Shown: positions 1 to 8,875 of the stretch, in pieces
Numbering within the stretch: the stretch's first letter is position 1
Layout: the number at the start of each line of letters is the position of its first letter
Translations under genes and position numbers: made by a program
From: Nitrososphaerota archaeon
Lineage (GTDB): Archaea; Thermoproteota; Nitrososphaeria; Nitrososphaerales; Nitrosopumilaceae
DNA length: 62,991 bases
Assembly: GCA_016215465.1 (NCBI GenBank)
Contig: JACRJT010000002.1
Location: forward strand, 1-62,991
Reading direction: 5' to 3'
Notes under the pieces: model-generated
What the model saw: the letters and a program-made list of their open reading frames with translations, nothing else
Database searches by the model: none
Told to the model about the DNA's origin: nothing

Positions 1-2
1 CT

Positions 3-233
3 TATGCAGCGTCCGAACCAGTCCAGCTTGTAGCCCTACATGGGCCACTAGCTGAAGGCGAGGCTACCGGTCAACCAATTTGGTCGCCGGATGGAAAAAC
101 CAAGTTTGCATTGACATTTGTTGACACGCAACAATCTTCAGGAACATGGAACTTTGCAGGAAACGCACTTGCAGTACACACAAAGAACCCAGAGCAGTTC
201 ACTGTCAGCTACACCGTTGTAGCAGGTCAGTAA
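3..233 (+). CDS. C-terminal part of an exported-looking protein of unknown function (5'-truncated)
   Basis: An open frame runs in from the left edge and ends at TAA 231-233. The visible 76 residues are polar and beta-rich, with an SPDG turn, several aromatic residues and the ending VVAGQ, like the C-terminal domain of a secreted or Ig-like surface protein. No membrane anchor is visible in this part. I do not recognise the family. In other archaea the RNA polymerase A subunits usually precede L30e-NusA-S12-S7, so this neighbour is not the usual one. A T-rich stretch follows directly. Confidence 0.6.
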   Translation, partial: YAASEPVQLVALHGPLAEGEATGQPIWSPDGKTKFALTFVDTQQSSGTWNFAGNALAVHTKNPEQFTVSYTVVAGQ

Positions 234-237
234 GTCC

Positions 238-266
238 TCTTTATTTTTATATTATTTTTTTATTTT
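238..266 (+). terminator. T-rich probable transcription terminator
   Basis: Several runs of T follow the stop codon at 233, without a strong hairpin. Archaeal RNA polymerase typically terminates at such T-tracts, so this probably separates the upstream gene from the L30e operon. Confidence 0.45.
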
Positions 267-348
267 GAAATTAATTGGTCATTTGTTCGATTTTTCAAGT
301 GATAAATCTATAAAGGAGCAATTTTGGATCGACATTACGCAGTGAGAT

Positions 349-660
349 ATGAGCAAATTACTTGAGAAAGCACTAAAGGACGCATTATCTGAGAACAAAT
401 GCGTATTGGGTACAAAGCAGGTAGTGCAGACAATTAAAAACGCAAAACTCGTGATAGTGTCAAGATCTGTTTCGGAAGGTTCATTAGAGAAAATCCAAGA
501 TTCTGCCAAAAGTCAAAAGGTTGCTACATTACCATTTGATGGTTCATCTGTTGCACTTGGCAGACTATGTGGATTACAATTTAGAGTTTCAGCAGCATCA
601 TTAACTTCAATTCCAGAGGCAAACATCAAAGCAATAATCAAAGAATCAGAAAAACAATGA
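349..660 (+). CDS. rpl30e: Ribosomal protein L30e (eL30)
   Basis: The 103-residue product has the L7Ae/L30e fold pattern: an N-terminal helix with LGTKQV, the strand AKLVIVSRS, and a C-terminal helix after the glycine-rich LGRLCG segment. It binds RNA kink-turns in the large ribosomal subunit. It is the first gene of a short operon with NusA, S12 and S7, as in most archaea. A TATA-like CTATAAAGG at 308-316 lies upstream, so transcription probably starts about ten bases before the ATG. Confidence 0.93.
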   Translation: MSKLLEKALKDALSENKCVLGTKQVVQTIKNAKLVIVSRSVSEGSLEKIQDSAKSQKVATLPFDGSSVALGRLCGLQFRVSAASLTSIPEANIKAIIKESEKQ

Positions 661-731
661 TCAACAAAATTTTTTCAAACAACACTCAAAGTTTAAATGA
701 GACTCTCAGAGCTTCGAGATAATTAACAAAC

Positions 732-1190
732 ATGCCACAAACAATCAAACTTACAACCGATCAAATGCGTTTAATCTCGCTTTTCCAAAATGTCACCGGT
801 GCATCAGCACGTGATTGTGTGGAAGATGAAAAACAAAATCGAGTCATCTTTGTAGTCAGCGAAGGAAAGATGGGACTTGCAATTGGCAAGGGTGGTTCAC
901 ACATTAGAAATCTTCAAAACATTGTCAAAAAAAGTGTCGAGCTTGTTGAATATTCAGATGATCCTGTTGAATTTTTGAAAAATATGCTAAATCCAAAGCT
1001 TGTTACCGAAGTAAAACTAAACAAAAGACTTGACGGGACAACTCAGGCAGTAGTTCTAGTTGATCCTAAAAAGAAAGGAATTGTAGTCGGACGAGAAGGA
1101 CGCAATGCCGAAAAGGCACGCTTGCTTGCAAAAAGATATTTTGAAATTACAAGCGTTTTAATTAACAGTCCTGATAAAATGATGGAGTGA
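732..1190 (+). CDS. nusA: NusA-like transcription elongation protein (two KH domains)
   Basis: The 152-residue product is the short archaeal NusA, which lacks the N-terminal RNA-polymerase-binding and S1 domains of the bacterial protein. Two KH RNA-binding motifs are visible: [11 protein letters not shown] near residue 54 and [10 protein letters not shown] near residue 118. The second GxxG loop reads GREG, within the KH consensus. It lies between L30e and S12, the standard archaeal order. The exact role of archaeal NusA in elongation or termination is not well settled. Confidence 0.93.
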   Translation: MPQTIKLTTDQMRLISLFQNVTGASARDCVEDEKQNRVIFVVSEGKMGLAIGKGGSHIRNLQNIVKKSVELVEYSDDPVEFLKNMLNPKLVTEVKLNKRLDGTTQAVVLVDPKKKGIVVGREGRNAEKARLLAKRYFEITSVLINSPDKMME

Positions 1191-1194
1191 TAGT

Positions 1195-1632
1195 ATGGCA
1201 AAGTCTCCACTCGGTTTATTTGCAGGTCGCGTACTAAAAGCAAAAAGAAAAAGACAACGCTGGTCTATCGGCGTATATAAAAGAAGAACTCTCGGCCTTG
1301 ACAGAAAATCAAACCCGCTTGGAGGCTCACCACAGGCAAGAGGTATCGTTTTAGAAAAAGTGGGAGTTGAGGCAAAACAGCCAAACTCTGCTGTAAGAAA
1401 ATGTGTTAGAGTACAACTAATCAAAAACGGAAAAACAGTTACTGCATTTTTGCCACGAGACGGAGCAATGAACTTCATTGACGAACACGACGAGGTTCAC
1501 CTAGAAGGAATGGGTGCAACTCAAGGTGGAGCAATGGGAGACATTCCTGGAGTTAGATTCAAGGTATTCAAGGTAAACGGAACTTCCCTAAGAGAACTAG
1601 TCCGAGGAAGAAAAGAAAAGCCAAGGAGATAG
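1195..1632 (+). CDS. rps12: Ribosomal protein S12 (uS12)
   Basis: The 145-residue protein contributes to decoding-centre fidelity in the 30S subunit. The conserved segment [18 protein letters not shown] (residues about 60-77) and the loop [10 protein letters not shown] identify it. The length is typical for archaeal S12 (about 140-147). The ATG follows the nusA stop by four bases, and S7 begins two bases after the S12 stop, so the three are surely co-transcribed. Confidence 0.97.
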   Translation: MAKSPLGLFAGRVLKAKRKRQRWSIGVYKRRTLGLDRKSNPLGGSPQARGIVLEKVGVEAKQPNSAVRKCVRVQLIKNGKTVTAFLPRDGAMNFIDEHDEVHLEGMGATQGGAMGDIPGVRFKVFKVNGTSLRELVRGRKEKPRR

Positions 1633-1634
1633 AC

Positions 1635-2234
1635 ATGACAGACGCACCAAATCTTTTGTTATTTAGGAAATGGGATCTTACTGGAATTGAAATAAAGGAT
1701 CCTGGCCTCAAAACTACAATCTCACTTAAAAAATCAGTAATGCCATTGACATTTGGCCGATCCTCACTTAAACGATTTAACAAACTCGAGGTAAACATTG
1801 TAGAGAGACTTGCAAACAAGCTTATGCACTTCGGAAAGAAATACGCAAAGAACACCGGAAGAATGGGTGGCAAAAAAGCCCGCACCATCAACACTGTCAA
1901 AGCTGCATTTGATATAATCCACCTAAAGACTGGCAAGAACCCAGTTGAGGTGCTAGTCAGAGCAATCGAATACTCGTCACCAAACGAGGACACCACAAGA
2001 ATCGTCTACGGTGGTACTGCATACCATGTATCAGTTGATGTTTCTCCTCTAAGACGAGTTGATCTTGCATTGAGATTTATCGCAGATGGCGTAAAAGAAG
2101 CAACGTTTTCAAATCCACGATCAATGGAAGAATACTTGGCAGACCACCTCATTGCGGCATCAACAAACGATGGAAACGCACCATCTGTTAAGAAAAAGAA
2201 CGAATTAGAAAGAATAGCACAAGCATCTAGATAA
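1635..2234 (+). CDS. rps7: Ribosomal protein S7 (uS7)
   Basis: The 199-residue protein nucleates assembly of the 30S head. Family signatures are the GRMGGKKARTINTVK region near residue 75, the GKNPVEVLVRAIE helix, and the YHVSVDVSPLRRVDLAL segment around residue 135. The length fits archaeal S7. It ends the L30e-NusA-S12-S7 run. EF-1 alpha and S10, which follow S7 in many archaea, are absent here. A tRNA gene follows on the opposite strand. Confidence 0.97.
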   Translation: MTDAPNLLLFRKWDLTGIEIKDPGLKTTISLKKSVMPLTFGRSSLKRFNKLEVNIVERLANKLMHFGKKYAKNTGRMGGKKARTINTVKAAFDIIHLKTGKNPVEVLVRAIEYSSPNEDTTRIVYGGTAYHVSVDVSPLRRVDLALRFIADGVKEATFSNPRSMEEYLADHLIAASTNDGNAPSVKKKNELERIAQASR

Positions 2235-2244
2235 TTATAAAAAG

Positions 2245-2348
2245 TAGCCCGAGGCAGATTCGAACTGCCGTCTCTGCCTATCCACTCATAAGATCCAGAG
2301 GGCAGAATCCTTAGCCTGAAATTCATTTGACCGCTAGACTATCGGGCT
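2245..2348 (-). tRNA. tRNA-Gln (anticodon CTG) with two introns
   Basis: Read on the minus strand, acceptor arms AGCCCGA and TCGGGCT pair, followed by discriminator A. The T arm is GGCAG-TTCGAAT-CTGCC and the anticodon stem CTGCC/GGCAG encloses loop CTCTGGA with anticodon CTG. The 104-nt gene is about 31 nt too long. Two inserts explain this. One is a 16-nt intron in the D loop (plus-strand 2311-2326), where GGTC pairs with GGCT between two 3-nt bulges (AAA and AAG). The other is a 15-nt intron at the canonical 37/38 site (about 2279-2293). Removing both restores TAGTCTAGCGGTCAAGGATT and a normal cloverleaf. CCA is not encoded. Confidence 0.9.
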
Positions 2349-2373
2349 ACTGAAAAAACTGCAATATGTGCTG

Positions 2374-2383
2374 GATATAAAAT
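2374..2383 (-). promoter_or_regulatory. TATA box for tRNA-Gln
   Basis: On the minus strand the motif ATTTTATATC is centred about 30 bases upstream of the mature tRNA 5' end, the spacing expected for an archaeal TATA element. Confidence 0.5.
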
Positions 2384-2385
2384 TA

Positions 2386-2715
2386 CTATTTTGTTCGTAC
2401 TTCTTTAATTGCGGTTGCATAGTCACATTCTGCCTTTAGTCTCATGTATGGGATTAGTCTGTAGTGTATGGAATAAAGATCCTTTTCTTTGAACAGGAGG
2501 TTTTTTTGCAAAAGCGAGACTAGTCCCCTTGACGTAACAATGAGTGAGATTCCAAACTTTGCGCAAATCTCGTCACGCTTTTTTTGATACTCTGACAAAG
2601 TAAATGCAACATTGTTTAGTTCCAGTATGAGGGGCCACACAATCTCCTTCCACACAAGCCTCCTATTTTCGGTTCCCGATGCATACTTACCTTTCTCACT
2701 CAACGTTAATAACAT
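2386..2715 (-). CDS. Conserved-looking hypothetical protein (109 aa)
   Basis: The product is a small soluble, mainly helical protein with a charged C-terminus, and I do not recognise a domain. The listed ATG at 2715 gives 109 residues. A TATA-like AATTATAAC on the minus strand, centred near 2732, lies about 29 bases from an in-frame TTG at 2703, so a leaderless 105-residue form starting SEKGKYASG is equally likely. It is divergent from the YkgJ-like gene and ends next to the tRNA-Gln promoter. Confidence 0.6.
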   Translation of the reverse strand: MLLTLSEKGKYASGTENRRLVWKEIVWPLILELNNVAFTLSEYQKKRDEICAKFGISLIVTSRGLVSLLQKNLLFKEKDLYSIHYRLIPYMRLKAECDYATAIKEVRTK

Positions 2716-2742
2716 CTGAGCAATTTAGTTATAATTGCATAG

Positions 2743-3447
2743 TTGTTTCAAAAAGAAATTGAAGAATCTCTGCAGCTTTTAGAAAAGAATTGGCAAATTG
2801 ATCCCATACTCAAGGACTTTATGCTTGGAAAGCGCACGGATGTTTCTGATTATCCAATTAAGGTAAAGGACGTGATTTTTCACATTCCGTATCTTACAAA
2901 TGAAAAAAAATTCATTTTGTGGAAATGTTTTTGGCCTGATTGTCACAACTGCTGTGACCGACAGGGAAGACTACCTCTTACATCAGATGACTTGGTTATT
3001 ATTGGCAAGGGACTAAAATACCAAAAAGCCTCCGACTTTATCAAAAAAGAAACACTAATTGCAACATGGCATGAGGCAGGGCCGACATCGACTAATACCA
3101 TAATGACGTCGATTAACCTAAAGCGCAAATCAGACGAAACCGAAGCAGACGATGGAACTCATATCTCGTGCAGATTCCTTGACAAGGAAGGTGGATGTTC
3201 TATGCATCCTGATAGGCCAGGTGTGTGCTATTTGTATCCATTTTCAACGTGGCTTGAAAATGACAATGGCCGGGCACGTGTGCACTCAACATTTCAGTTT
3301 ACTGGGGACTGTCCTGGGTTTTATCTTTCTGAGACACTTGATCCGATGAAAGAAGTATTGAAAGAATATTCAGTAACAATTTATGATTACAACATGAAAT
3401 ACACCCGTACCATCAGGGATGGATTCAGTTTGGCTAATTTTGTTTAG
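2743..3447 (+). CDS. YkgJ-type cysteine-cluster (putative Zn/Fe-binding) protein
   Basis: The 234-residue protein carries the YkgJ/CxxCxxCC-family pattern: CFWPDCHNCC near residue 65, then CRFLDKEGGCSMHPDRPGVC near residue 143. These cysteines are thought to bind a metal, zinc or an iron-sulfur cluster. The cellular role of the family is not known. The start codon is TTG. The 3' end overlaps the convergent flavoprotein gene by four bases. Confidence 0.75.
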   Translation: MFQKEIEESLQLLEKNWQIDPILKDFMLGKRTDVSDYPIKVKDVIFHIPYLTNEKKFILWKCFWPDCHNCCDRQGRLPLTSDDLVIIGKGLKYQKASDFIKKETLIATWHEAGPTSTNTIMTSINLKRKSDETEADDGTHISCRFLDKEGGCSMHPDRPGVCYLYPFSTWLENDNGRARVHSTFQFTGDCPGFYLSETLDPMKEVLKEYSVTIYDYNMKYTRTIRDGFSLANFV

Positions 3448-4454
3448 GCTTTTGCAACTTTCATTAAATCTCGCATGTGAATTTCCATTCCAAAACGAGC
3501 TTCATTCTTTTTCATGTATCTGAAAATAGATAGCATATCTCCTAGTTGTTTTAATAGGCTAAAGTCCTTACTTAGCTTACTTCTTACAAAATTAAACACT
3601 TTTCCGTAAATCTTGAAATGCTCCATCACCTCTTTTTCGTATTTTTCATTATTCCCAAGATTCCTGACAAAAATATCTGCACATTCCATGCTTGGGATGA
3701 TTCCCTCACCTAAAAGAGGATAGACTGTCCCAATTGATTCGCCTACTCCAACTACTTTGCCCTTGTAAAACGGTTTGCAGAGATTTGGGGTGGCAAGCCT
3801 GATTGGCCTTCCGACTGTCTTGATAACTTTGCCTCCATATTCTTTAAGGAATTTGTCAGTTTCCTCAATGTGTTTTTTCATGTAATCTCCCGCACCGATA
3901 TGGGCAAGCTTGTCGCCAAGCGGAAAATACCAGAAATAACCAGTCATGTTGGCAAACGGTTTTATGAAAAAGTCGTCATATGGGACCTTGTCTTCATATT
4001 CGACTTTGTATTCGTACGTTGGCAAGAAAAAATCCTTTTCAAGTTTTGGCAGATACACCCTGTGAAATCCCGTGCAATCAACTATGATGTCAAATTCAGC
4101 TTCTAAATCCTCAATCTTTGGACTTACACCGTAATTGACCTTGCAGCCTTTGGTGAAATCCTTGATAAGTCTAATTTTGTCATAAGTACAAAGGCCGTGT
4201 AAACCGATGTTGAATTTTTCTTTGTTGTTCATCTCGACGTACATGTTTTTTCCGTCATGAATAACGTACTTGTTAAAATCTACTCCTGATTTTGCGCATA
4301 GCTCCTCCATCCTTGGCCTGCATGTGCCCCAAGCACAAATGGAATCATGTCTTTCCTCTGGCATTCTCTCAAACCCAACGACCTCGTGATCGTGTTTTAG
4401 TCTTGAAAGTAGGTAGCTTCCCGCAACACCAATTCCACACACTGCAATTTTCAA
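3444..4454 (-). CDS. FAD-dependent oxidoreductase of the geranylgeranyl-reductase family
   Basis: The N-terminus KIAVCGIGVAGSYLL is a Rossmann dinucleotide-binding motif, and VVGVGESIGTVYPLLGEGI near residue 250 is the second FAD-binding segment typical of geranylgeranyl-reductase-like flavoproteins. Such enzymes saturate the isoprenoid chains of archaeal lipids or act on related substrates; the substrate here is not visible. The longest frame begins at ATG 4496, but the N-terminal 14 residues precede the fold and a TATATTTATTA-like box sits 28 bases before the TTG at 4454, so I use that leaderless start. The length is then about 336 residues. Confidence 0.75.
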   Translation of the reverse strand: MKIAVCGIGVAGSYLLSRLKHDHEVVGFERMPEERHDSICAWGTCRPRMEELCAKSGVDFNKYVIHDGKNMYVEMNNKEKFNIGLHGLCTYDKIRLIKDFTKGCKVNYGVSPKIEDLEAEFDIIVDCTGFHRVYLPKLEKDFFLPTYEYKVEYEDKVPYDDFFIKPFANMTGYFWYFPLGDKLAHIGAGDYMKKHIEETDKFLKEYGGKVIKTVGRPIRLATPNLCKPFYKGKVVGVGESIGTVYPLLGEGIIPSMECADIFVRNLGNNEKYEKEVMEHFKIYGKVFNFVRSKLSKDFSLLKQLGDMLSIFRYMKKNEARFGMEIHMRDLMKVAKA

Positions 4455-4589
4455 TTCAGCTGATGTCCATTCTAACCTAATAAATACAATATCCATTTTT
4501 CTTGCCTAGTGTCCTTGGGTCTACTTTTCCAAGGCGTTTTAAAATGACACAAAGATACCTTAAAACACACAAAATTATTAAAAAAATTA

Positions 4590-4868
4590 TTGACCAGTCA
4601 AAAACCAATCAGCCTTAATCAGCAAATGATTTTGGCTGTCATGCCATCGATCATTTCTCAAATTATCGCGTTCTACAGAATAAAAAAACTCGTAATGGGT
4701 GTAATAATAGAGACTGGGGTAATTGGGCTAATTATTGGAATAAGCAACGTAATACCGTTTCCACACTGGCTCATACTCGCATTGGCTGTCGAATGCCTAG
4801 TTCCTTTGATGTATGTAAGAAAGTGGACCATCCAGTATAATCAAGCCGCTAAATCAAAACACGAATAA
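4590..4868 (+). CDS. Small membrane protein of unknown function (92 aa)
   Basis: Residues about 12-30 and 36-53 are hydrophobic and a third segment covers about 58-76 (PHWLILALAVECLVPLMYV), so two or three membrane helices are expected, followed by a polar basic tail. The start is TTG. I recognise no family. It stands alone between the divergent flavoprotein gene and a nuclease-like gene. Confidence 0.6.
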   Translation: MTSQKPISLNQQMILAVMPSIISQIIAFYRIKKLVMGVIIETGVIGLIIGISNVIPFPHWLILALAVECLVPLMYVRKWTIQYNQAAKSKHE

Positions 4869-4979
4869 TTTTATAATGTCTCTACACGTTGACCAATCTG
4901 AATCAATGATAGTAAATTAGATCGTAGGTCAAATTTATCACTCAATTGGAAAGTTATTGAAAAAATTACAAATATCCTA

Positions 4980-5597
4980 TTGATCAAGGCAGTCAACATT
5001 CTAAAATCAAGTAAACGTGAGGGAAGACACGAATCCATAATAATAAAAAAGCTAGTCGTATTTTTTGAGAATTTGGGATACCAAGCAGTCCCTCATGCCA
5101 GATTCAATATTTCTTGGGGAAACATTCTTTCCGATGTTGATTTACTGCTTTTAAAAAATGACGAAATAATTGCAGTTGAAGTAAAGTCATCAAAGGACAA
5201 TCTCAAGCGTGCAAGAAAGCAAATTGAAAACATAAAAGATTATGTAGATTACGCGTATGTTGCAACTGATTACATCCCAAGAAAGTTCTCACTACGTAAC
5301 ACTGGTCTGATATACGTAAACGGAAACGTGGTGATTCTAAAAAGCTCCAAACTACTAAGTGATAACCCGAGGCTTTACAGTCTTGACTCGTTGCCAAAAA
5401 AATGCCTGTGTAGGTGGGCAAAAACGCAAAATCAAAGATATTCTCAGAAATCGAAATTAGATCTTGCCAGTCAAATCATAAATGACTCTGACAAACTAAA
5501 ATCCAAAGTAAAGGAAATTGTCACATGTGGACTGAACTGTGATCATGGGTGTCCAATCTGGGGTTTTGAAAAAATACACCCGATACATCGAAATTAG
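4980..5597 (+). CDS. PD-(D/E)XK-like putative nuclease with a C-terminal cysteine cluster
   Basis: The 205-residue protein shows the restriction-endonuclease-like active-site pattern: an N-terminal helix with E18, an acidic pair D52/D54 in the strand SDVDLLLL, and E67-V-K69 in IAVEVKSS. The following helix NLKRARKQIENIKDYVDYAYVATD is also typical. This suggests a DNA- or RNA-cleaving domain. The C-terminus carries CGLNCDHGC, a possible metal site not usual for the fold. The start is TTG. No methylase lies nearby, so a classical restriction system is unlikely. Confidence 0.6.
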   Translation: MIKAVNILKSSKREGRHESIIIKKLVVFFENLGYQAVPHARFNISWGNILSDVDLLLLKNDEIIAVEVKSSKDNLKRARKQIENIKDYVDYAYVATDYIPRKFSLRNTGLIYVNGNVVILKSSKLLSDNPRLYSLDSLPKKCLCRWAKTQNQRYSQKSKLDLASQIINDSDKLKSKVKEIVTCGLNCDHGCPIWGFEKIHPIHRN

Positions 5598-5672
5598 AGA
5601 GTATTATGGTTTCAAAAAAATGATAACATAGTTAAACAACCCTTAAGAGCAATAACACTGTATTATATCAAA

Positions 5673-5957
5673 ATGGATTTTTTTCATAAAAAGAAAAAAT
5701 GCGAGTATTGCGATGAGAAATTTGCAACAGATGATGATCTAATACATAATGTAAGACATATTCATCATCAAACGATTGTAAATTGCACCCATTGTGGGAG
5801 AGAGTTCATTCACGAAAAAGACCGACTGCATCATGCAAGAAAAGAACACGATGAAAGGATGAAAAAAAGATCAAACAAAGAGTCGTTTCCTGGCAAAAAA
5901 GACTCACTCCAAGATAGAGTAAATGAGCAAACCAAACACTTTAGCGACAAACTTTGA
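5673..5957 (+). CDS. Two-finger C2H2 zinc-finger protein
   Basis: The 94-residue basic protein has two C2H2 fingers in tandem: CEYC...HNVRHIHH from residue 10 and CTHC...HHARKEH from about residue 38. A highly charged C-terminal tail follows. Small C2H2 proteins of this kind recur in Nitrososphaerota; they may bind nucleic acid or protein, but none is characterised well enough to give a function. A TATA-like CCTTAAGAG lies about 28 bases before the ATG. Confidence 0.75.
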   Translation: MDFFHKKKKCEYCDEKFATDDDLIHNVRHIHHQTIVNCTHCGREFIHEKDRLHHARKEHDERMKKRSNKESFPGKKDSLQDRVNEQTKHFSDKL

Positions 5958-6001
5958 TTATTTTCAAGATCTGATTTTATGTATGGTGTGTTTTTGATAA
6001 T

Positions 6002-8875
6002 CTATTCTATCAATATGGCTGGCTTGAAAGGCCTTGCAGTTTTAGATTTGTTCTTTGGATCATATTTTCCAGGATCTGATTCGGAAAACACCTGCAACTC
6101 TACGCCAAAATCAGTCTTGACCAGTCCTGACAGTTCGTGCGCAATCAATTCCCTCTCATCAAAATTTAAAATCTCTAGTTTTGTTTTTCTTAGATCAGTT
6201 GGTTCCGACAAAATATCTTTTATGGCTCTTTGCACAAAGTCTGGGTTTTTCTTTATCTCCTCTGTTTCTTTGTTTGCAATCAAGTCCTTCATTATTACGC
6301 CCATGTTGGTCTGACCGCTCATGATTTTATCCAAGATGAAATGGTATGCCTTTGCCTTGAACGAATCTGCCGTATAGATGGTGATCTTTTGCGGCGCAAT
6401 TTTCGTTACCTTGAGAATATTTGCAATGTCGACAATGATTGATTTTAAAAGTTCCTCTGACTGTATCGCATAACCATCGATTTTTTCTGATGCTTGGGGC
6501 CAGCCTGATGTTGAGACCATTCCTGAATGTCCAAGCCTTTCCCACATTTCCTCTGCAATGTGCGGCGCAAATGGGGATAACATTGCGACCCTGATGGAAT
6601 TTATCTCGTGTAATATTCCAGAAATGTTTGTTCTCTGTTTTGCATTTACCCTTTTCATGTACCATTGTAGGTCTGATTCAAATGAGAACAAAATATTGTG
6701 AAGTGCTTCCCGCAGCCTCATCTTTTCAATTGACAATGTAAGGTCTGATACGGCACTCTGCAGTTTGCTTTTAATCCACTTGTCCTCAGGCTCTAAATTA
6801 TCCTGCTTTTCTGGCTTTAGACTTGAGCATTCTTCTAGCAATGACTCTAGTTTGTGCTTTATTCCTGACACTGACTCTAAATTAAAATCCGCATCCTGGA
6901 GAAGTTCTGCTGATATTATTATTGCCAGTCTGATTGGGTCTGCACCATAATCTCGAATCGCCTTTCGCAATGGAATGATGTTTCCCATGGACTTTGACAT
7001 CTTTTTTCCGTCCATTAGGACAGAGCCATTTACTACAATTTCCTGTGGCCAGTTTTCTTCTGGGAAAATAGCTACGTGGTTCAATATGAAAAATGTCAAA
7101 TGGTTTGGCACCAAATCGCGTCCCGAATGTCTCGAGTCTACGGGATAAAAATACGAAAATTCATTTCTAATTTGCTCAATTTTTTCTTTTGGAATTTTTG
7201 TCTTTTCTGATGCTATGTCAGAATTGCCTAGCCCTAAAAACACGTAATCAAAAAATTCCTGCCCTAGACTTTCTGCCTTTATCTCGTTACCGTTGACAAA
7301 TTTCACAATGATATAGTACGCCATGTAAATGACAGAGTCTGAGAGGCTCTCTACTATCCAGTCCTTATCCCATGGAAGTTTTGTTCCAAGGCCATGCTGT
7401 CTTGCGCATGCCCTTTCTCGTAACCACCCAATCACATAATTGAATTCAGACCTTATTTCTTGGGGAAGAATACTCATTTCATCAAGACATTTTGTTGCCT
7501 TTTCCTTCCATGCCTTATCTGAATAATTCAAAAACCATTGGTTGTTTAGAATTTTGACAACACATTCTGCACCGCATCTGCATCGTACCGGGGCATTTGT
7601 CAGCTCCAGTAAAATGTCTGCAAATTTTTCCTTGATTAGCCATTCCTTTACTATGTCTTTTGCGTCTGCTACCTTTTTTCCTGCAAACTGGCCTGTGTTT
7701 TGCTTTAGCTTTCCACCGTAGAACTCTTTTCCGTAGATTTCCTTTGTTATCTCTTCTAATCTGGAATCATTTTGATCCTTTATCCCAAGTCTGTCGATTG
7801 CTTCCTTTGCCGGAATGTTTCCGTATCCCTCTGTCTCTATGATGGAAATTGCCTCTATTTTTTGAATTTCTCCTGCAAGGGCTGACTCTTTATTGGAATT
7901 TTTCAAATCCTGCAAGGCCTGATAGTCAAATGGTGCATGAGCTGGAACGGACATCACTATACCGGTGCCAGTATGAGATTCAACAAAACTAGCTGGTAGC
8001 ATCACTGCAGAATCATCTCTGTGGGGAATCTGGATTTTCTTTCCACATAGATCAGAGCCTTTTATTTCTCCTTCATATGTTACCTTCTTGTCTAAATACT
8101 CTAGTTTGTGGGCGCACTCTGCACTGACTATCCAGTTTTCTCCGTCAACTTTGATCTTTTTGTAAACTATGTCTGGATTCACCCAGAGGTTTGTTACGCC
8201 AAAGAGCGTTTCCGGTCTGAGTGTTGCAGTCGGTATGATGTAATCGTCATAGCGGAATTTTATCAAAATGTATTCGGTAAAGTCCGGCTCCACATCTCCA
8301 AGTGTGTCGTGTTGTGATACTGGATTTTGATCCTTTGGACACCACCCGACAGGGTGAGACCCCTGGATGATTAGGTTCTTTTTTCTCAGGGTATTGATTT
8401 GCCACTCTATAAATTTCTGATATGCAGGATCAATTGTAGTAAATTCCCGCCTCCAGTCAATAGAGTATCCCATCTCTATCATTCCCGATTTTATCTCCTC
8501 GTGGAAATAATCTGCAATTTTTACCGGCTCTACAAATTCTTTTATCTTGTCTTCGGGTACGTGATACAATTCCCTAAAGTTTTGTATTAGCTCCTTGTCT
8601 CCGTCTTGGACTCTTTTTGCCATTCCCAAAATCGGCGTGCCGGTATAATGGAATCCCATTGGGAAAAGTACATTGTAGCCTTTCATGCGCAAAAACCTCG
8701 CATGAACGTCTGCAAGCGTATAGGTTCTTCCGTGGCCTATGTGCTGGGGTGAATTTGGATACGGGTATGCTACTGTGATGAATTTTTTTTCTTTGGAGTT
8801 TGGGTCAGTCTCAAAGTCTTTTGACTCTCGCCATTTTTTCCTCCACTTTTCCTCTATTCCATTCCAGTCTATCAT
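6002..8875 (-). CDS. leuS: Leucyl-tRNA synthetase (archaeal/eukaryotic type)
   Basis: The 957-residue class I synthetase charges tRNA-Leu. The HIGH motif is at residues 45-48 and KMSKS around residue 625. Between them lies the large CP1 editing insertion, with the threonine-rich TLRPETLFG and the GTGIVMSVPAHAPFDY segments. The anticodon-binding helical domain follows, and the C-terminal extension matches archaeal length. The ATG overlaps the end of alaS by four bases (ATGA-type overlap), so the two synthetase genes form one transcript. Confidence 0.97.
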   Translation of the reverse strand: MIDWNGIEEKWRKKWRESKDFETDPNSKEKKFITVAYPYPNSPQHIGHGRTYTLADVHARFLRMKGYNVLFPMGFHYTGTPILGMAKRVQDGDKELIQNFRELYHVPEDKIKEFVEPVKIADYFHEEIKSGMIEMGYSIDWRREFTTIDPAYQKFIEWQINTLRKKNLIIQGSHPVGWCPKDQNPVSQHDTLGDVEPDFTEYILIKFRYDDYIIPTATLRPETLFGVTNLWVNPDIVYKKIKVDGENWIVSAECAHKLEYLDKKVTYEGEIKGSDLCGKKIQIPHRDDSAVMLPASFVESHTGTGIVMSVPAHAPFDYQALQDLKNSNKESALAGEIQKIEAISIIETEGYGNIPAKEAIDRLGIKDQNDSRLEEITKEIYGKEFYGGKLKQNTGQFAGKKVADAKDIVKEWLIKEKFADILLELTNAPVRCRCGAECVVKILNNQWFLNYSDKAWKEKATKCLDEMSILPQEIRSEFNYVIGWLRERACARQHGLGTKLPWDKDWIVESLSDSVIYMAYYIIVKFVNGNEIKAESLGQEFFDYVFLGLGNSDIASEKTKIPKEKIEQIRNEFSYFYPVDSRHSGRDLVPNHLTFFILNHVAIFPEENWPQEIVVNGSVLMDGKKMSKSMGNIIPLRKAIRDYGADPIRLAIIISAELLQDADFNLESVSGIKHKLESLLEECSSLKPEKQDNLEPEDKWIKSKLQSAVSDLTLSIEKMRLREALHNILFSFESDLQWYMKRVNAKQRTNISGILHEINSIRVAMLSPFAPHIAEEMWERLGHSGMVSTSGWPQASEKIDGYAIQSEELLKSIIVDIANILKVTKIAPQKITIYTADSFKAKAYHFILDKIMSGQTNMGVIMKDLIANKETEEIKKNPDFVQRAIKDILSEPTDLRKTKLEILNFDERELIAHELSGLVKTDFGVELQVFSESDPGKYDPKNKSKTARPFKPAILIE

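Noticed and set aside
4869-4979. Possible C/D-box RNA (CTGA next to ATGATA)
   Set aside because: Only an inner D'-C'-like pair is visible; no box C, box D or terminal stem at the right distances.
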